A stretch of DNA of 60,000 nucleotides from Adiantum capillus-veneris (Eukaryota > Streptophyta > Polypodiopsida > Polypodiales > Pteridaceae). Position 1 is the stretch's first letter; the number at the start of each line of letters is the position of its first letter. The notes below the pieces were generated by a model. That model searched no databases and had not been told where the DNA came from. It saw nothing but the letters and a program-made list of their open reading frames with translations. Shown piece by piece: positions 1-11,206 of the stretch. The DNA lies in the NCBI GenBank assembly GCA_014529385.2, contig CM043944.1:85093884-85153883 (forward strand), read 5' to 3'. Made by a program: the position numbers and the translations under genes.

Positions 1-65
1 GTGTGAAATAAGCTTTGAAAGTTTAATTTGATACTTTAAAAAAAATTTACCAACAGGTGGTAAAA

Positions 66-86
66 TGTGTGTGTGTGTGTGTGTGT
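66..86. repeat. (TG)n microsatellite
   Basis: Short TG dinucleotide run followed by TTG repeats. The 61-codon open frame across it is low-complexity and not coding. Confidence 0.9.
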
Positions 87-242
87 TGTTGTTGTATTAA
101 GATAAATAGATATCCACAAAAGAACTACAAGTTCAAAGGACAGCTAACCCTAGACATCTGGAAGGTGATTTGCACAAAAAATGACTCAGTATTGAATTCA
201 TCTTTGTACAATATAATAAGGATGCAGACATCATCCGAATGA

Positions 243-2600
243 AATAATACAAGGATATCAATGTAATAAAAAATTTGAGTCCCCCGTAATCATCAAAGTT
301 GGACAACAACTACCCTAAGCCACTGTAAGCGAGGATAACATTCTCACCTGCATCCATGTAGAAAAGACAACACATGTTAGACTTGGCTTCGAATGGTAGG
401 TGTCAACGAAGCTATCGGTTGTAATCCATGTCACACTCAAAATAGAACTAGAGTAGGCAACTTTCCATAATGTAAGTACCAAAAATACTCCGTAGTTTAA
501 AGTTTCCTTATATGCTAAAAAAGTAAGTTTGACTTAATATACTTCCAAAAAGTTCATTGCTAGTGGAGGTTTTTTTCAAAAGGTCAATTTTAGACAGCCA
601 AAGTCATATACCATCAGTTTATAACCATCAGACAAGTCATTCCATGTTTTGTATACATTTCTACTCAAAATAAACAGCACGACCTTATCAAGAATCCCCA
701 AAGTTTTTAGACAATTTAAAAGGTGTAATCCCCTGTATGAAAAACTATCTACTAATGTGTTATTAATCATTATATTTGGTTAAAATATGCATAACAAGAA
801 AACACCAACAAATAGACCAAAAAATGGATCACCACAGGACATCCCCTTATCAAGAAGGTAACCCGGATCACCAAAGCATAACAGCCATATGAAAATATCA
901 TCCAAAAATAAAACTAGCCAGTCAGCCAGTTAAGGACAACTCTCCCAGGAAAAACATGAATTTGGATAACATGCTTCAATGTGTTTTAATAGAGGGGCCA
1001 TCTATATTAATTATGTTTAAGTAAGCAGAGCACAGATCATCAAAACCTCATTATGTTGATGTGACCTTGGGCAAGTCTCTTATTACGGAAAGTAGAAAGC
1101 CAGAGCATTAGACAGACAAAGCCATATAATATGCCTAGTTTTGCTAGCTAAGAAAACATAAAGGGAGAACAGTTAGCACAATATTTTTAGTATTCAGTAT
1201 AGAATAAAAAATATCATGATGCCAAACCCATCAAAGAAAAAAACCTTAAACTCAAAGACCTGGTCTTTATGCCAAAGAGCCAGTAGAGACTCCCTGGTAA
1301 TGCAAAAATCCTAGACTACTCCCAGTCTCTTGAAACCCATAACCAAATAGTCAGCCGCATTAGCTCAAGTCATATACCTAGCCAGCTCTAAAACACCATC
1401 AGCCAGTGTTTATCAAAAAAGCCTCAGTATGCCATCAACAATAGAGCCAAAGTCAAGTATCAAAAAGTACAAGACCTAAATAATCATCATTTATTGAGAA
1501 AGATCAAGCCAATTTTTTAAATCAAAGACCACTTTATACGCCACTTTTCAGTAGACCTCGTATAAAAGTTCTCAAGTTGCAAACATATAACTGTTCGTGT
1601 GTATTTTTTGAACAAACCACCCAAAAAGAACCATCCAAATAGATTGCCTTACTTCACCTAATCAAAATTCCTCTTTATCCCATTTGCACCAGTCCAAGAA
1701 AGTTAGGAATGTCAGTCATATCAATAAGTATCATAAGAGTCTGCTAAGATTCATCAAAACCCATAGTCTATGTATGCGATCAGCCTGCACTCTATCGTCC
1801 AATTCGGGTCCAATTTTGACCCATCTAAACTACTCAGAAACCATGGTTATAAAGTTTTGCTAGGTTCTCCATGTAAATTTGCATCTATACAAACTCAAAA
1901 AATAAACTATACACAAAGCAGTGTTAGTTCTTGCATGTATCTTTGTAGCTATTGACTCACAAGTTCACGGGAAGAATCTTTTGGGAAGCCACGATTTTGA
2001 AACACAAAAACTTTCTCTCATGTTTCCCTTTTTTCACTCCCCCCCCCAACATAAATATGATACCCCTTCCATTATTTTTAAGCTTCGGAGATAAATTACT
2101 GGGGGCCTATCCCTAACTTATACACTTCTGTAACTTGTAAAAAACCCCCCCTCCCCTGCACTTACGTGGTACGGTAAGTTTTCCATGGTGAATCCCCCGG
2201 GAGATAAGCACAGTGAGAAGAAGATCCACCAAGTGTTCCAAGCCTAAGGATGCTACATGCAAGCCTATTAACTTCCAAGATAGGTATCAACCTGAGTACC
2301 AACTAAGAATGTAGAGGTTGGCCACAAAAAGTAGCTTAATGTGCAAAGGCCGGCCCAATTTAAAAGGCATCCCAAAAAACACCGGAAGAAGTAAGCATCC
2401 CAAATACTATCATAGTCAGTTGTTTCCTCCTGCAAAGCTCAATCCAATAGAGATAATATTTTCACAACAAATTCTAACTAAAATAGGTACAAGTTTAAGT
2501 GAGGGACCAAACCACCTTGGTAAACCATGCTAGGGATAGCATTAAGTGAAGTGCATCCTTTTAGTGAGGTGATGTCTGGCCATAAGTCAACCAAGAGTAA
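243..2600. other. gene-free AT-rich DNA
   Basis: No frame longer than about 70 codons is present, and none shows a recognisable motif. There is a C-run near 2040 and C-rich stretches at about 2100-2160. I see no transposon ends or RNA gene here. Confidence 0.6.
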
Positions 2601-2703
<103 letters not shown>

Positions 2704-3172
2704 TGGACACTGATTTATGCAAGCTCATGTGCACCCCATGGACACATACTACTGTTAAGTATTCAATTGGATTTGCAACCATTTGACCATGTCCAGTGCT
2801 TGATGCCTAATGAGTGCCAAGTGATTATAGAGATAAGAATTGGGGACACATTTTCTGATTAGACGATAGCATGTATATGTTTGATTGTCAAGGAGACTAC
2901 TTACTTCAGTAGTAAAGAGAACAATTGAGAGCATGAACCGATGCATGAATGTGAGGGTGATTGAGAGCACTAGTATGTAAACCACCCTCCAAACAAAGAA
3001 GAGTAAAACCTCTACCTCCCTTGCAAAAACGAGCCTCTCAAGAAAATTAATGCACTCTTGGAGGAGAGAGAGAAACCCCTTCAAAGAGCAAAAATAACGA
3101 CCACTTTCATAGATTCCATTGAAAGATTCTCTTGGGATAGTTTTCTACAATGTTAAAACTCTCTTCTTCTTC

Positions 3173-3176
<4 letters not shown>

Positions 3177-3227
<51 letters not shown>

Positions 3228-3273
3228 CTGTGGGCAATCCAACATTGCGCTCTTTATGCCTGCGGACAACTGC

Positions 3274-3344
<71 letters not shown>

Positions 3345-3383
3345 CTGTGGGCAATCCAACACTGCGCTCTCTATGCCTGCGGA

Positions 3384-3470
<87 letters not shown>

Positions 3471-3484
3471 CCCCCCCCCCCCCC
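3177..3484. repeat. (CT)n tracts with a 117-bp higher-order unit and C17 tail
   Basis: Three long (CT)n tracts are separated by two nearly identical ~46-bp spacers at 3226-3272 and 3343-3388. Both spacers begin ACCTGTGGGCAATCCAACA and end in TGCCTGCGGACAACT. The unit therefore repeats at 117 bp. The last CT tract ends in a run of 17 C (3468-3484). The spacers differ at only a few bases. Frames open on both strands encode only Ser-Leu or Arg-Glu repeats. Confidence 0.9.
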
Positions 3485-3844
3485 TCCTGGAGGTGAGGTC
3501 TCGTTCCTGATCCATAACTCTTCAAGATGAGGTCTCGGCTCCTCCCATTTACATCCATGCCCTCTTGAATGTGCTTGAACCTGCCCATCTTTCACTGCTC
3601 TTGAACATGCGGTAACTTCAACGATGCTCAATGATGCAAGCGGCCTTGCAAGGTAGTGATTGGCTGGGCGTTTTGCACAGAGTTGCAGACGGTGAAGCGA
3701 ATGTAACATCAAAATCATGTGGCATGAAGTTGAGGAGACGCGGCTAGCCGGGAGGTGAACCAGCAGACGCAAAGAGAGAGGGGGGGGGGGACGATGGGGC
3801 ACCCCTTTGCTCTGCATAGTATTATACTAGCCTTTTGGGAAATT

Positions 3845-4640
3845 GTTGTATCATATGTAGGTACTCACCCTTCTCATGACAAGCCAGGTCGGGAGACAAC
3901 ATACCTTGTATCGATTCTCGTTTGACATTAGGTTGAAGTTTGGGTTGCACCAACTCTTTAATTTGCTCATAAGGACCAGAGATATGCTCATTATCCATAA
4001 GGCCAAGAAATCATTGTTTCTCATCATGCTCTTCTACAAGAAATAAGGAGGAAACATCTAGATCACTATCGCTGTTATCTTCCACCTCACTGCCATCATC
4101 CCCATTGTTTTCTTCCTCATTTTAATACTCTTCTTCATCACTTTTCTCATCAAAATAAGCATCCAAAGATTTCTTTCTAGCCATGTAAAACCTCTTCTTA
4201 TCATCCTTTCTATTGTAGAGAGTGATGGTACCATGTCTCCAATCCTATATAGCTTTGGTTGCCTGCAACCATGGTCTTCCAAGGATGAGAGGGAAAGCAT
4301 CAATACCCACGAGCATAACATGACAAAGCACTTTAACATCAAATACATACACCTCCAAGTCCTTTATAACTCCAAAGCACTTCACTCTTGATTGGCTGGC
4401 AAGCTTTATGAAAAACCCTAAATTCTTCACCATGTTGAGTCCCAATTTTGATACACAAGCGTGAGTAATGACGAATACCTGTGCACCTCCATCAATATAA
4501 GCCTCTCCAATGCACTTCCTCTTATGCCATGCATCCATACTAGGGCATATATCAGGTAGCTCATTCAAAGACATGACTCCCACAGACCCCTTGCAGGCTC
4601 CTTCTTCATGGGGTTGACTACATACTTCCATTGCCTCTTT
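3845..4640 (-). pseudogene. gypsy aspartic protease and linker remnant (element E)
   Basis: The frame 4631-4245 reads LNELPDICPSMDAWHKRK, then YIDGGAQVFVITHACV, then LILGRPWLQA. This is a retropepsin-like fold with DGGA at the catalytic site and the ILGRPW flap-end motif. It aligns with the protease frames of A (40574-41278) and B (58.5-58.8 kb). A short acidic linker follows, then a stretch matching the pre-RT segment of B (GEYLHMIQQFP against DIYLHMLASFP). Stops and shifts interrupt the linker. No RT follows. Confidence 0.75.
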
Positions 4641-5044
4641 AACTTAGGACACACCTTCATGAGTTGACAAAAGGTAACATCAGACTTTCTACTCACCAAA
4701 TCGGCCCTTGGACTATAATTTGGTTGCCCTTCTCCCAAAGGAAAGTTGCATGCATTGTAATGTTGCTTGGGTTTTCTCTACTTCTTCTCTTTACTTGTAC
4801 GTGTTTCAACTTGTTTCCCTCTTTCATGGCTGGGACTTACATCACTCCTGACATGATTTCTTGTAACCCTCTTACCTATAGGCATGACCATAGCTCTCAA
4901 ATAATACTCTTTCTTGTCCAAAAAAATTATGCTTACCACCTTTGTTTTTCCCTTCTCTTCAGTTGTCAAACGGCTTGGCCCTGCTTCCCCTTTAATCTCA
5001 ATACCATAATCTTGAGCTCAAGAAGCAATTTGTGAAGGAAGAGG

Positions 5045-6020
5045 AAACATGTCACCACTCATTCTTTTTGTCTTATCACATTGAGGGCTTTTATGACCCC
5101 ATTCACCACAATTATGACCCCATTCACCACAATTATAACACTGAAATATATTCCCTCTTCCAGCCATGCCTCTTCCTCTACCACCTGTAACCCCTCATTT
5201 CTTCCATAGCCACGACCATATCCATAGCTTTGACCTCTTCCACCTCCCATCATATGCACACTAAGATTCTTCATAAGACCTACAACCTCTTGCATCTCTT
5301 TGCAAAAAGCATTCACATCATGAGAAGCTTGTTGATCATAACCTGGCTCCCTTATGAGGACCCTTGGTTTCTCTACAACGTTCACGTCAACCTTTGACTC
5401 AACATTGATTCCAAGTTGATGAAGAGGCTCTACTTTCCATTCTTTATTCTTTGCAATTTCAACTACCTCCTCAAAGGTCCTTGGTTGCTTAAGCTCCACC
5501 TTCAAGCGTAAACTACTCCTGAAGCTTGCAAAGAACCTATCATTCTTCAATATGGATGGAGGAATTTCACCCCCCAAAGATGTACACCACTTTGTCCATA
5601 ATGCATCGAATGTCTTCACAAAGTGTTCTATAGTCTGGCCTTCACCCTGTACCAAGCCTTGAATAGACCGCCATACGTTTTGTGGGTCTTCCACATGTTG
5701 AAAATGTGTAAGAAAAGCATGTCTTACCATTTCATAAGTCAGAACTTGAGGAGGTTGGGCTGATTGTTGATCCTTTTTGTAGCCTTCCAACCATTCCCTA
5801 GCATCTCCATTCAAATAGAAGTAGAAGATTCGCAACACCAACACTAGGTCTTGCTTGTCAGCAAGAAGGCAAGCAAACTCCATTCGCTCAATGAAACCTT
5901 TGGTAGTTTTAGTTTATTTCCTAGTAAACTCTAGAAAACTAAGCACCATGTCTTCCAAAACCTGTAAATCGAAGGTAGCTTGAAGCAATTCCTCATTAGG
6001 AAAAAATTGGACCCCCTTGG
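5045..6020 (-). pseudogene. gypsy gag remnant (element E)
   Basis: Gag forms the retroelement particle and binds RNA. A 274-codon frame (5883-5059) carries the retrotransposon gag domain: FYLNGDAREWLEGY, then a run ending in PRTFEEVVEIAKNKEWK. This matches the gag of elements A and B in order and spacing. Gag-like sequence continues upstream to about 6020 through a stop near 5912. The zinc knuckle lies in another frame at about 5070-5140 and reads CYNCGEWGHNCGEWGHKSPQC. The seven residues NCGEWGH are duplicated by a 21-bp tandem repeat. Stops and frame changes make it nonfunctional. Confidence 0.8.
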
Positions 6021-6030
6021 GGCCATGTAA

Positions 6031-6392
6031 GGATCCCTAATTTTAAGGGATTAAAGCTAATTTTGTAGGGGATGGAGGGAACAAAGATAATAAATAGGGC
6101 TACTTTTGTAGCTCTCTCTCTAACTTCTCTCTTGATAGGGGAGGGGGGGAAAGTAGGGAATGAGGGTGGTAAAGTAGGAGGAATAGGGGGGATAAAGTAG
6201 GAGAGAGAGGGGAGTAAAAAGAGAGAGAGGAGTAAAGGTAGAGAGAAGAACCATTCTCTCTCTACCTATCACCAAACAAAGAGAGTAAGTAGTTATGACA
6301 AAAGCCACTTTTCAATTCGTGCATCAATTTACTCCCAAAAAATGGATTTTTTATAAAATCTTCAAAATGGATCTTTTAAGCTTTCAGAAGGT

Positions 6393-6428
<36 letters not shown>

Positions 6429-6698
6429 CAGTATTTTTTTAGAAGAATCTATCTTTTATAAGCTCCAAATCTAAAATTCCTTGGGTCCCTCTCTACATTA
6501 ACTCCAAGAATAAATAGGCAATGCCACATCATCAAAATGTCCATCTAATAAAGCCTAAAAATTGAATCTCTCCTTTGAGCTCAAAAATTGAACCTATATA
6601 TGAAAAAATATATTTTTAAGTATTTTTATCCTAAAAATTGTCTGTTTATCCCAAAAAGTATATCTTATCAAATTTTTTTCCCATCATAACTTTTGACC
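6031..6698. other. spacer with purine-rich stretch and (TA)n
   Basis: This holds a GGGGAGAGAG-type purine-rich stretch (about 6100-6270) and an AT dinucleotide run at 6395-6426. No coding frame is supported. I looked for inverted repeats matching the far side of the gene block (14.75-15.0 kb) and saw none that convinced. Confidence 0.5.
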
Positions 6699-9552
6699 AT
6701 GTCTCTTCGCGACATAACCAATGAATCACCTGCGCCGTCATCTACTAGGTCAACTAATGTCAGTCTGCGTCTACCGATCGAATTTGCTCCCACAAAAAAA
6801 TGACGAGAAAGCATCTCAACCGGCATCCGTACGACGGTTTCGAGGAGAAACCAATGTTGACTTGTGGCTTGATGGAGGGTTGTATCCAAAAGATCCGCTC
6901 GTGGGCTGTCATCCGACATTACGTACACTCCCAAGCTTAATCAAATATGTGGGAGAAGGAGAATGTGGTCTTCTTGGGTATTGTAAGAGATTGGACTCCA
7001 ATCATGCAGGTGCGTCGGTATATTTCTGACAACAATGTCAAGTGTTACACAATCATTCCACAAATCTCCAACAACAACTACATTCCACAAAGAAACAACT
7101 CAAAGATCTTAAAGAGGAGATGAAAGCTACAGAAACAGAGGTAACTAAGCTACAGATTGCAATGATGCACCTAAAAGCCACTCCATTTGGCATGCGTGAG
7201 CGTAAGAGGGATTTCTCTTCCATTGAAAACTTAACATCTAATGGAGGGGCACGTAAGAAGCGGATCACGGCAACCAGGTATTTTTTTAAATTCACAGTGT
7301 TTGTAACTCTCAAATAATTTTCATCAATTTGTAACTCGGTTCACCTTTTGAAATAGGACATGTATACAAGATGTGTGTGGAAGTTTTAGACAAGAGGACC
7401 GTTGCAACCTTCTCCTGGGATGCATCTCAAAGGAAGATATACTTTACATCATAGGTTGTGAAAAGAACAAACACATGAAAGATGCCATCACAAAGGAGAT
7501 CCTAAAAAAGATCTCTAACCTTGTGTCTGAGGATGATGTCCAGAGAGCTTGTGATGAGGTTGGGATCAGCACAAATGCATACCATGCACTTCATGGATTG
7601 ATGAAAGATGCATTACGAGAGCAAGGCATCACCGAGAATTTATTTACTATTCCACATAGGGTCCGACTTGCAAAAAAAGCAAACAATGATCTCGTTCAGG
7701 AATCCCTTGGCGAATACGAACACATTGAAGGATCCATGGTGTACTCTTCCACAAGTGCCAAGTCACGTGGTAATATAAAGGGAGGCAATACTATTCCTAA
7801 TGGGACAAAGTCTTTTAGTTATCATCAATTCAACAATTTTTTTTTTTTACTTGAAACGACTACAACGAGCTATGGTTAAATTTTATGCTTTGTCTCCACA
7901 AGGTAATACAAGTTGTAATGTCGTTTTTTATTTGAATTGAATATCATTTAGTATAACAATTCAATTCTTGTGTTGTTTTAGTACTTGGAGAGAAGCTCAT
8001 ATTTATTCCTAAGCTAGATGAATGTCAAATTGTCAAAGGATGGAGATTGGAACGTATGAGTGTGACACTCATGAATGAGGAAATGTTTTTTGCAAAAGTT
8101 GATGTTATCGGTGATCATTCTTAGAAACCATCATGTAGTGTACAATCGGAAAAAGAAATATGGTGGTTAGGAGCTTTTGAAGTTCCGAAGGAGCCTCATG
8201 AGGTGTTGGCATGGGTCTTCTCTATGATCCTATGGATCACAGAGGTTATTAAGGCACAACTAGAGGGAGAAAAGCTAGAAGTAGATGGAGTAGGTACATT
8301 TGATGTTGAGTGGCACTTAGGAGGTGATCTAAAAACAATCAAATGTATACTTGGGTGTAAACAAGGTGCTTCATCACTTCTTCCTTGTCCATATTGTGTA
8401 CGAGGATACAAGGAGAGTACTCGTGGCTCCACGTCTTCAAAGAAAAATGTCAAGGGAAGTCAGGAAACATGGTCAATGGATGATGATGCAAGGGATTGGG
8501 TGTGCTCGGTGTTGAAGTGTCCTATCATGGAGGTCCCCAATCGATCGACAAAACATAAAACATGGCATCCCATTATCAATTTTCCACTTACAAATGTACA
8601 CTTTTGCACTTTGCATGCCTTTATGCGTATATTTGATCGCTTGTTAAAGCTTCACATAGAGTACGCTTTCACAATGAAACCACTTTCCAGATCCTTGGAA
8701 GCCATTGGAATAGTTGAAACAATTCTAAATTCGATTGGATGTCATGGTGGCAATGTTTCTATCATCGGTGAGGTGGATAATATGCATGAAGTGCCACAAA
8801 AAGTATCTATGAATGGTGTGAAAGCACGTAGGTTTTTCAAGAAACCAGAGATGCGAAAGGAGAGGGGTGAAGAGGATGCTCCATGGGAGCTATGGAAAGC
8901 TCTTTGCAAGTGTATGACCGATCAAGATTCAAATCCCGTGCTTGTAAATCTGCGTAGGCAAGTGTGGCACCACTTGGAGTTAGTGCTTCAAATCATGTGG
9001 AAACCCCAAACCACGAGCGAGCAACAAAATTTGTTCAAAGATCACATTTCGAATTTCACTAAAGCATTTGTGCAAGCGTGGGGAGAGAGCAATATCACAC
9101 ACTACATGGTAAGTTACTTTGTTCAGTTCAAATTTTGATGCTATACATAAATGTTTATTTGATCTAAGCATTTTTTCTTGATGCAGCATATTTTGTATGC
9201 GCATGGAGCATTCTTTATGTCAAAATATGGTTCATTAGACATGTGGAGCACTCAAGGAATGGAAAAATCACATTATCGAGCCAAAGGTGTTTACTTTAAA
9301 AATACACGTCACGGTGGTGGAACTACGAGATCCAACTACATGAAGGAGATGTTTGATTGGTTCTTTTGTTGTTCTTTGGGGAGATGTCATGCCATAGAGC
9401 GAGCGCGAAAGTCAAGTCTTGCCAAGGAGGTTAGGAGACAATCTCGACTTACTGCTAAAGAGAAATGGAGAAACTCCACCGAACCCCTTAATCATGCTAG
9501 GTGGCGTGAAAATCGCCATAGAGTGGGCAAACGTTGGTTACCCAACATGTAA
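6699..9552 (+). pseudogene. four-exon transposon-like gene of unknown family, broken
   Basis: Exons I can place: 6699-7277, 7357-7902, 7982-9108, 9187-9552. Introns 7278-7356, 7903-7981 and 9109-9186 (78-79 bp) have GT..AG ends and keep frame in phases 2, 1 and 0. The start is the ATG opening MSLRDITNES. Exon 1 ends in a coiled coil (LQQQLHSTKKQLKDLKEEM). Exon 3 has LGGDLKTIKCILG and a CPYC pair. Exon 4 has QGMEKSHY followed by TRHGGG. These motifs recall a widespread, poorly named transposon-like family in algae, fungi and animals (from memory); a DDE-type nuclease is suspected, not shown. Damage: frameshift in the A7 run near 6797, TGA at 7027, frameshift in the T12 run near 7840, TAG at 8122. 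Full length would be about 870 residues. Confidence 0.65.
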
Positions 9553-9771
9553 AACAAATGATGCTATGCAATGTAATGTTTATGTTTGTAGATGTTTTTG
9601 TTGAGTTGCATATAATACTTCTCCATTTATCTATTTTATGTTTTTTATATTTTGATGATATTAAGAGTTTTTTAAAGTGGCCTGGTCAAGTGTGAAGTGA
9701 CCTTTTTTTTTTAAATAGAGGGCTTTTAGTGAAGAAGGAGTCTCATTTTCAATCTTGCCCCTTCTTACACC

Positions 9772-10587
9772 ATGGCATGCACAAAGAAAATAGCAAGAAA
9801 AGATCAACCTTTTTTTGCTCACCCTCACTCAACCGTCCAAGGTGCTCAAAAACCACCTTGGATACACGAAAAAGAGCTCATAGAAGAGATGGAGAGAGAA
9901 TGGTCAGGTGAAGAGCAACAAGATGGACAACCTTCACGCAAGAAGAAACCGAAACGGACAACGAAGCACAAAGCCCACCATGGAGCGGACAGAAGATCCC
10001 AAGCAATCATCGAGTTCCGGCCTGGAAGACATTGCCACGTGGCTTCGGCGCTTTTCTGTCAGATCAGCCTAGAGGTGATCATGGGTTACTAAATGAAGAG
10101 GATTTTGAGGATGTAGCAGACGAGCCAGTTGGAGCGCAGGGTGGAGTTGAAGAGCCAGTCGGAGCACATGGTGGCCTTGAAGATGCGCAAGCTCCCCCTT
10201 GCAAGCCCTCTCGTAAAAAGAAAAAGTTTTTCAAGGTTCACCCTCGCAAGGCCCATGTCCTAGATTCTACCATCCCTCAACAACGGGCTCCTGCTGTGAA
10301 GCGACGCATTCCAAAGGCATTGCAAGAGATTCGTCACTATCAAAAAACTTTAGACCTTCTCATACGCAAGGCACCATTCGCACGTTTGGTAAAAGAGATC
10401 ATGCAAAGTTATCGAATGGCGTTTCGAGTTCAAGGTATCGCCGTAGAAGCTCTGCAAGAAGCGGCAGAATATCATCTAATTTCGATTTTTGAAGAAACCA
10501 ACTTGTGTGCTATTCATGCAAAAACGGGTGACAATAATGCCCAAAGATTTAGCTCTTGCGCGTCGAATCAGAGGACAAAGAGATTGA
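9772..10587 (+). pseudogene. histone H3 variant with long N-terminal tail, frameshifted
   Basis: H3 packages DNA in nucleosomes. The start MACTKKIARK mirrors the H3 N-terminus (MARTKQTARK). The core at 10302-10523 reads [10 protein letters not shown] (alpha-N), [15 protein letters not shown] (alpha-1) and [20 protein letters not shown] plus NLCAIHAK (alpha-2). After an A5 run at 10520-10524 the frame moves by one base and the canonical end follows (RVTIMPKD to RIRGQRD, TGA at 10585). Loop 1 is the canonical length, unlike typical plant CENH3. The tail is about 175 residues against about 40 in H3. It has lysine/arginine clusters (PSRKKK twice) and a repeat EPVGAxGG. Two more one-base shifts fall in the tail near 9960 and 10060. 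It lies 220 bp after the transposon-like gene, same strand. The H3 call is firm; the origin is unknown. Confidence 0.85.
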
Positions 10588-10780
10588 ATTTGACTTTTAG
10601 GCAATTTTGCCAATGTAAAGATATCTTTTTGAAATATAACGAGTCGTGGCTTTTTCAAATATAACGAGTCGTGTACATTTGTTTTAAGTGATAAGTAAAG
10701 CTAACTAGAGAGAGGAAAAGAGAGAGAGAGAGATGTGGATAAAAGAACTGTCAACCAAGTTTGGTTGATTGAATAACCAA

Positions 10781-10969
10781 AATAACATTGTATTCTTATA
10801 ATTTTGGTATAAATAAGCTTTAATTAGGCTGTCTAGAGGCCTGCCGTAAAGGCGCGCGAGAAGTCAGAAGTAAATGTTACTTCTGACTTCTCGCGTGCCT
10901 TTGCGGCAGGCCTCTAGACAGCCTAATTAAAGCTTATTTATACCAAAATTATAAGAATACAATGTTATT
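10781..10969. repeat. near-perfect hairpin, ~93-bp arms, 3-bp loop
   Basis: The arms 10781-10873 and 10877-10969 are reverse complements with only two mismatches that I can find, around an ATG centre. The outer ends are AATAACATTG and CAATGTTATT. The near-perfect match implies recent origin or selection. It resembles a foldback MITE or a small-RNA precursor. I found no clear target-site duplication. It sits between the H3 gene (plus) and the converging minus-strand genes. Confidence 0.9.
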
Positions 10970-11206
10970 ATGTTTTTATTGATGGAGATTGGACTGAAAA
11001 AAACTCTATATTTTGATTCAGAGAATTACACAAGTGTATCACAAGATAGAACCAATCATATACTATCTATCATACAATAAACTCAATATAGAAGTTGAAA
11101 AGTACCAGTTAAAATCAATTTCCATTCGAATTTTGAAATAACAAAGTACAAAGATGTGATATATCTCATTACATATTTGAAGGAGTTAATTACAAGATTT
11201 ATGTAT

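Larger units (their letters stand above)
3830..6030 (-). mobile_element. truncated Ty3/gypsy fragment 'E' (gag-protease)
   Basis: This minus-strand remnant runs from gag (about 6020) through protease (about 4500) into an acidic linker (about 3850), in standard gypsy order. It is a diverged relative of elements A and B, sharing the protease segment with the DGGAQ motif and the linker before RT. No RT, integrase or LTR is attached. It stops near 3830, next to a G-run and the CT repeat block, so it is a truncated copy. Confidence 0.8.

Noticed and set aside
3119-3588. Several 84-147-codon frames on both strands
   Set aside because: They translate CT/GA microsatellites as Ser-Leu or Arg-Glu runs. 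Open only because dinucleotide repeats lack stops.
6668-6934. 88-codon minus-strand frame
   Set aside because: It overlaps exon 1 of the plus-strand spliced gene, which is supported by three phase-matched introns.
9772-10587. Calling the histone a centromeric H3 (CENH3)
   Set aside because: Loop 1 has the canonical H3 length and the alpha-2 NLCAIHAK is standard. A long tail alone is not enough.
10781-10969. Hairpin as a tRNA or a transcription terminator
   Set aside because: Far too long and without tRNA arms; eukaryotic genes do not use such terminators.
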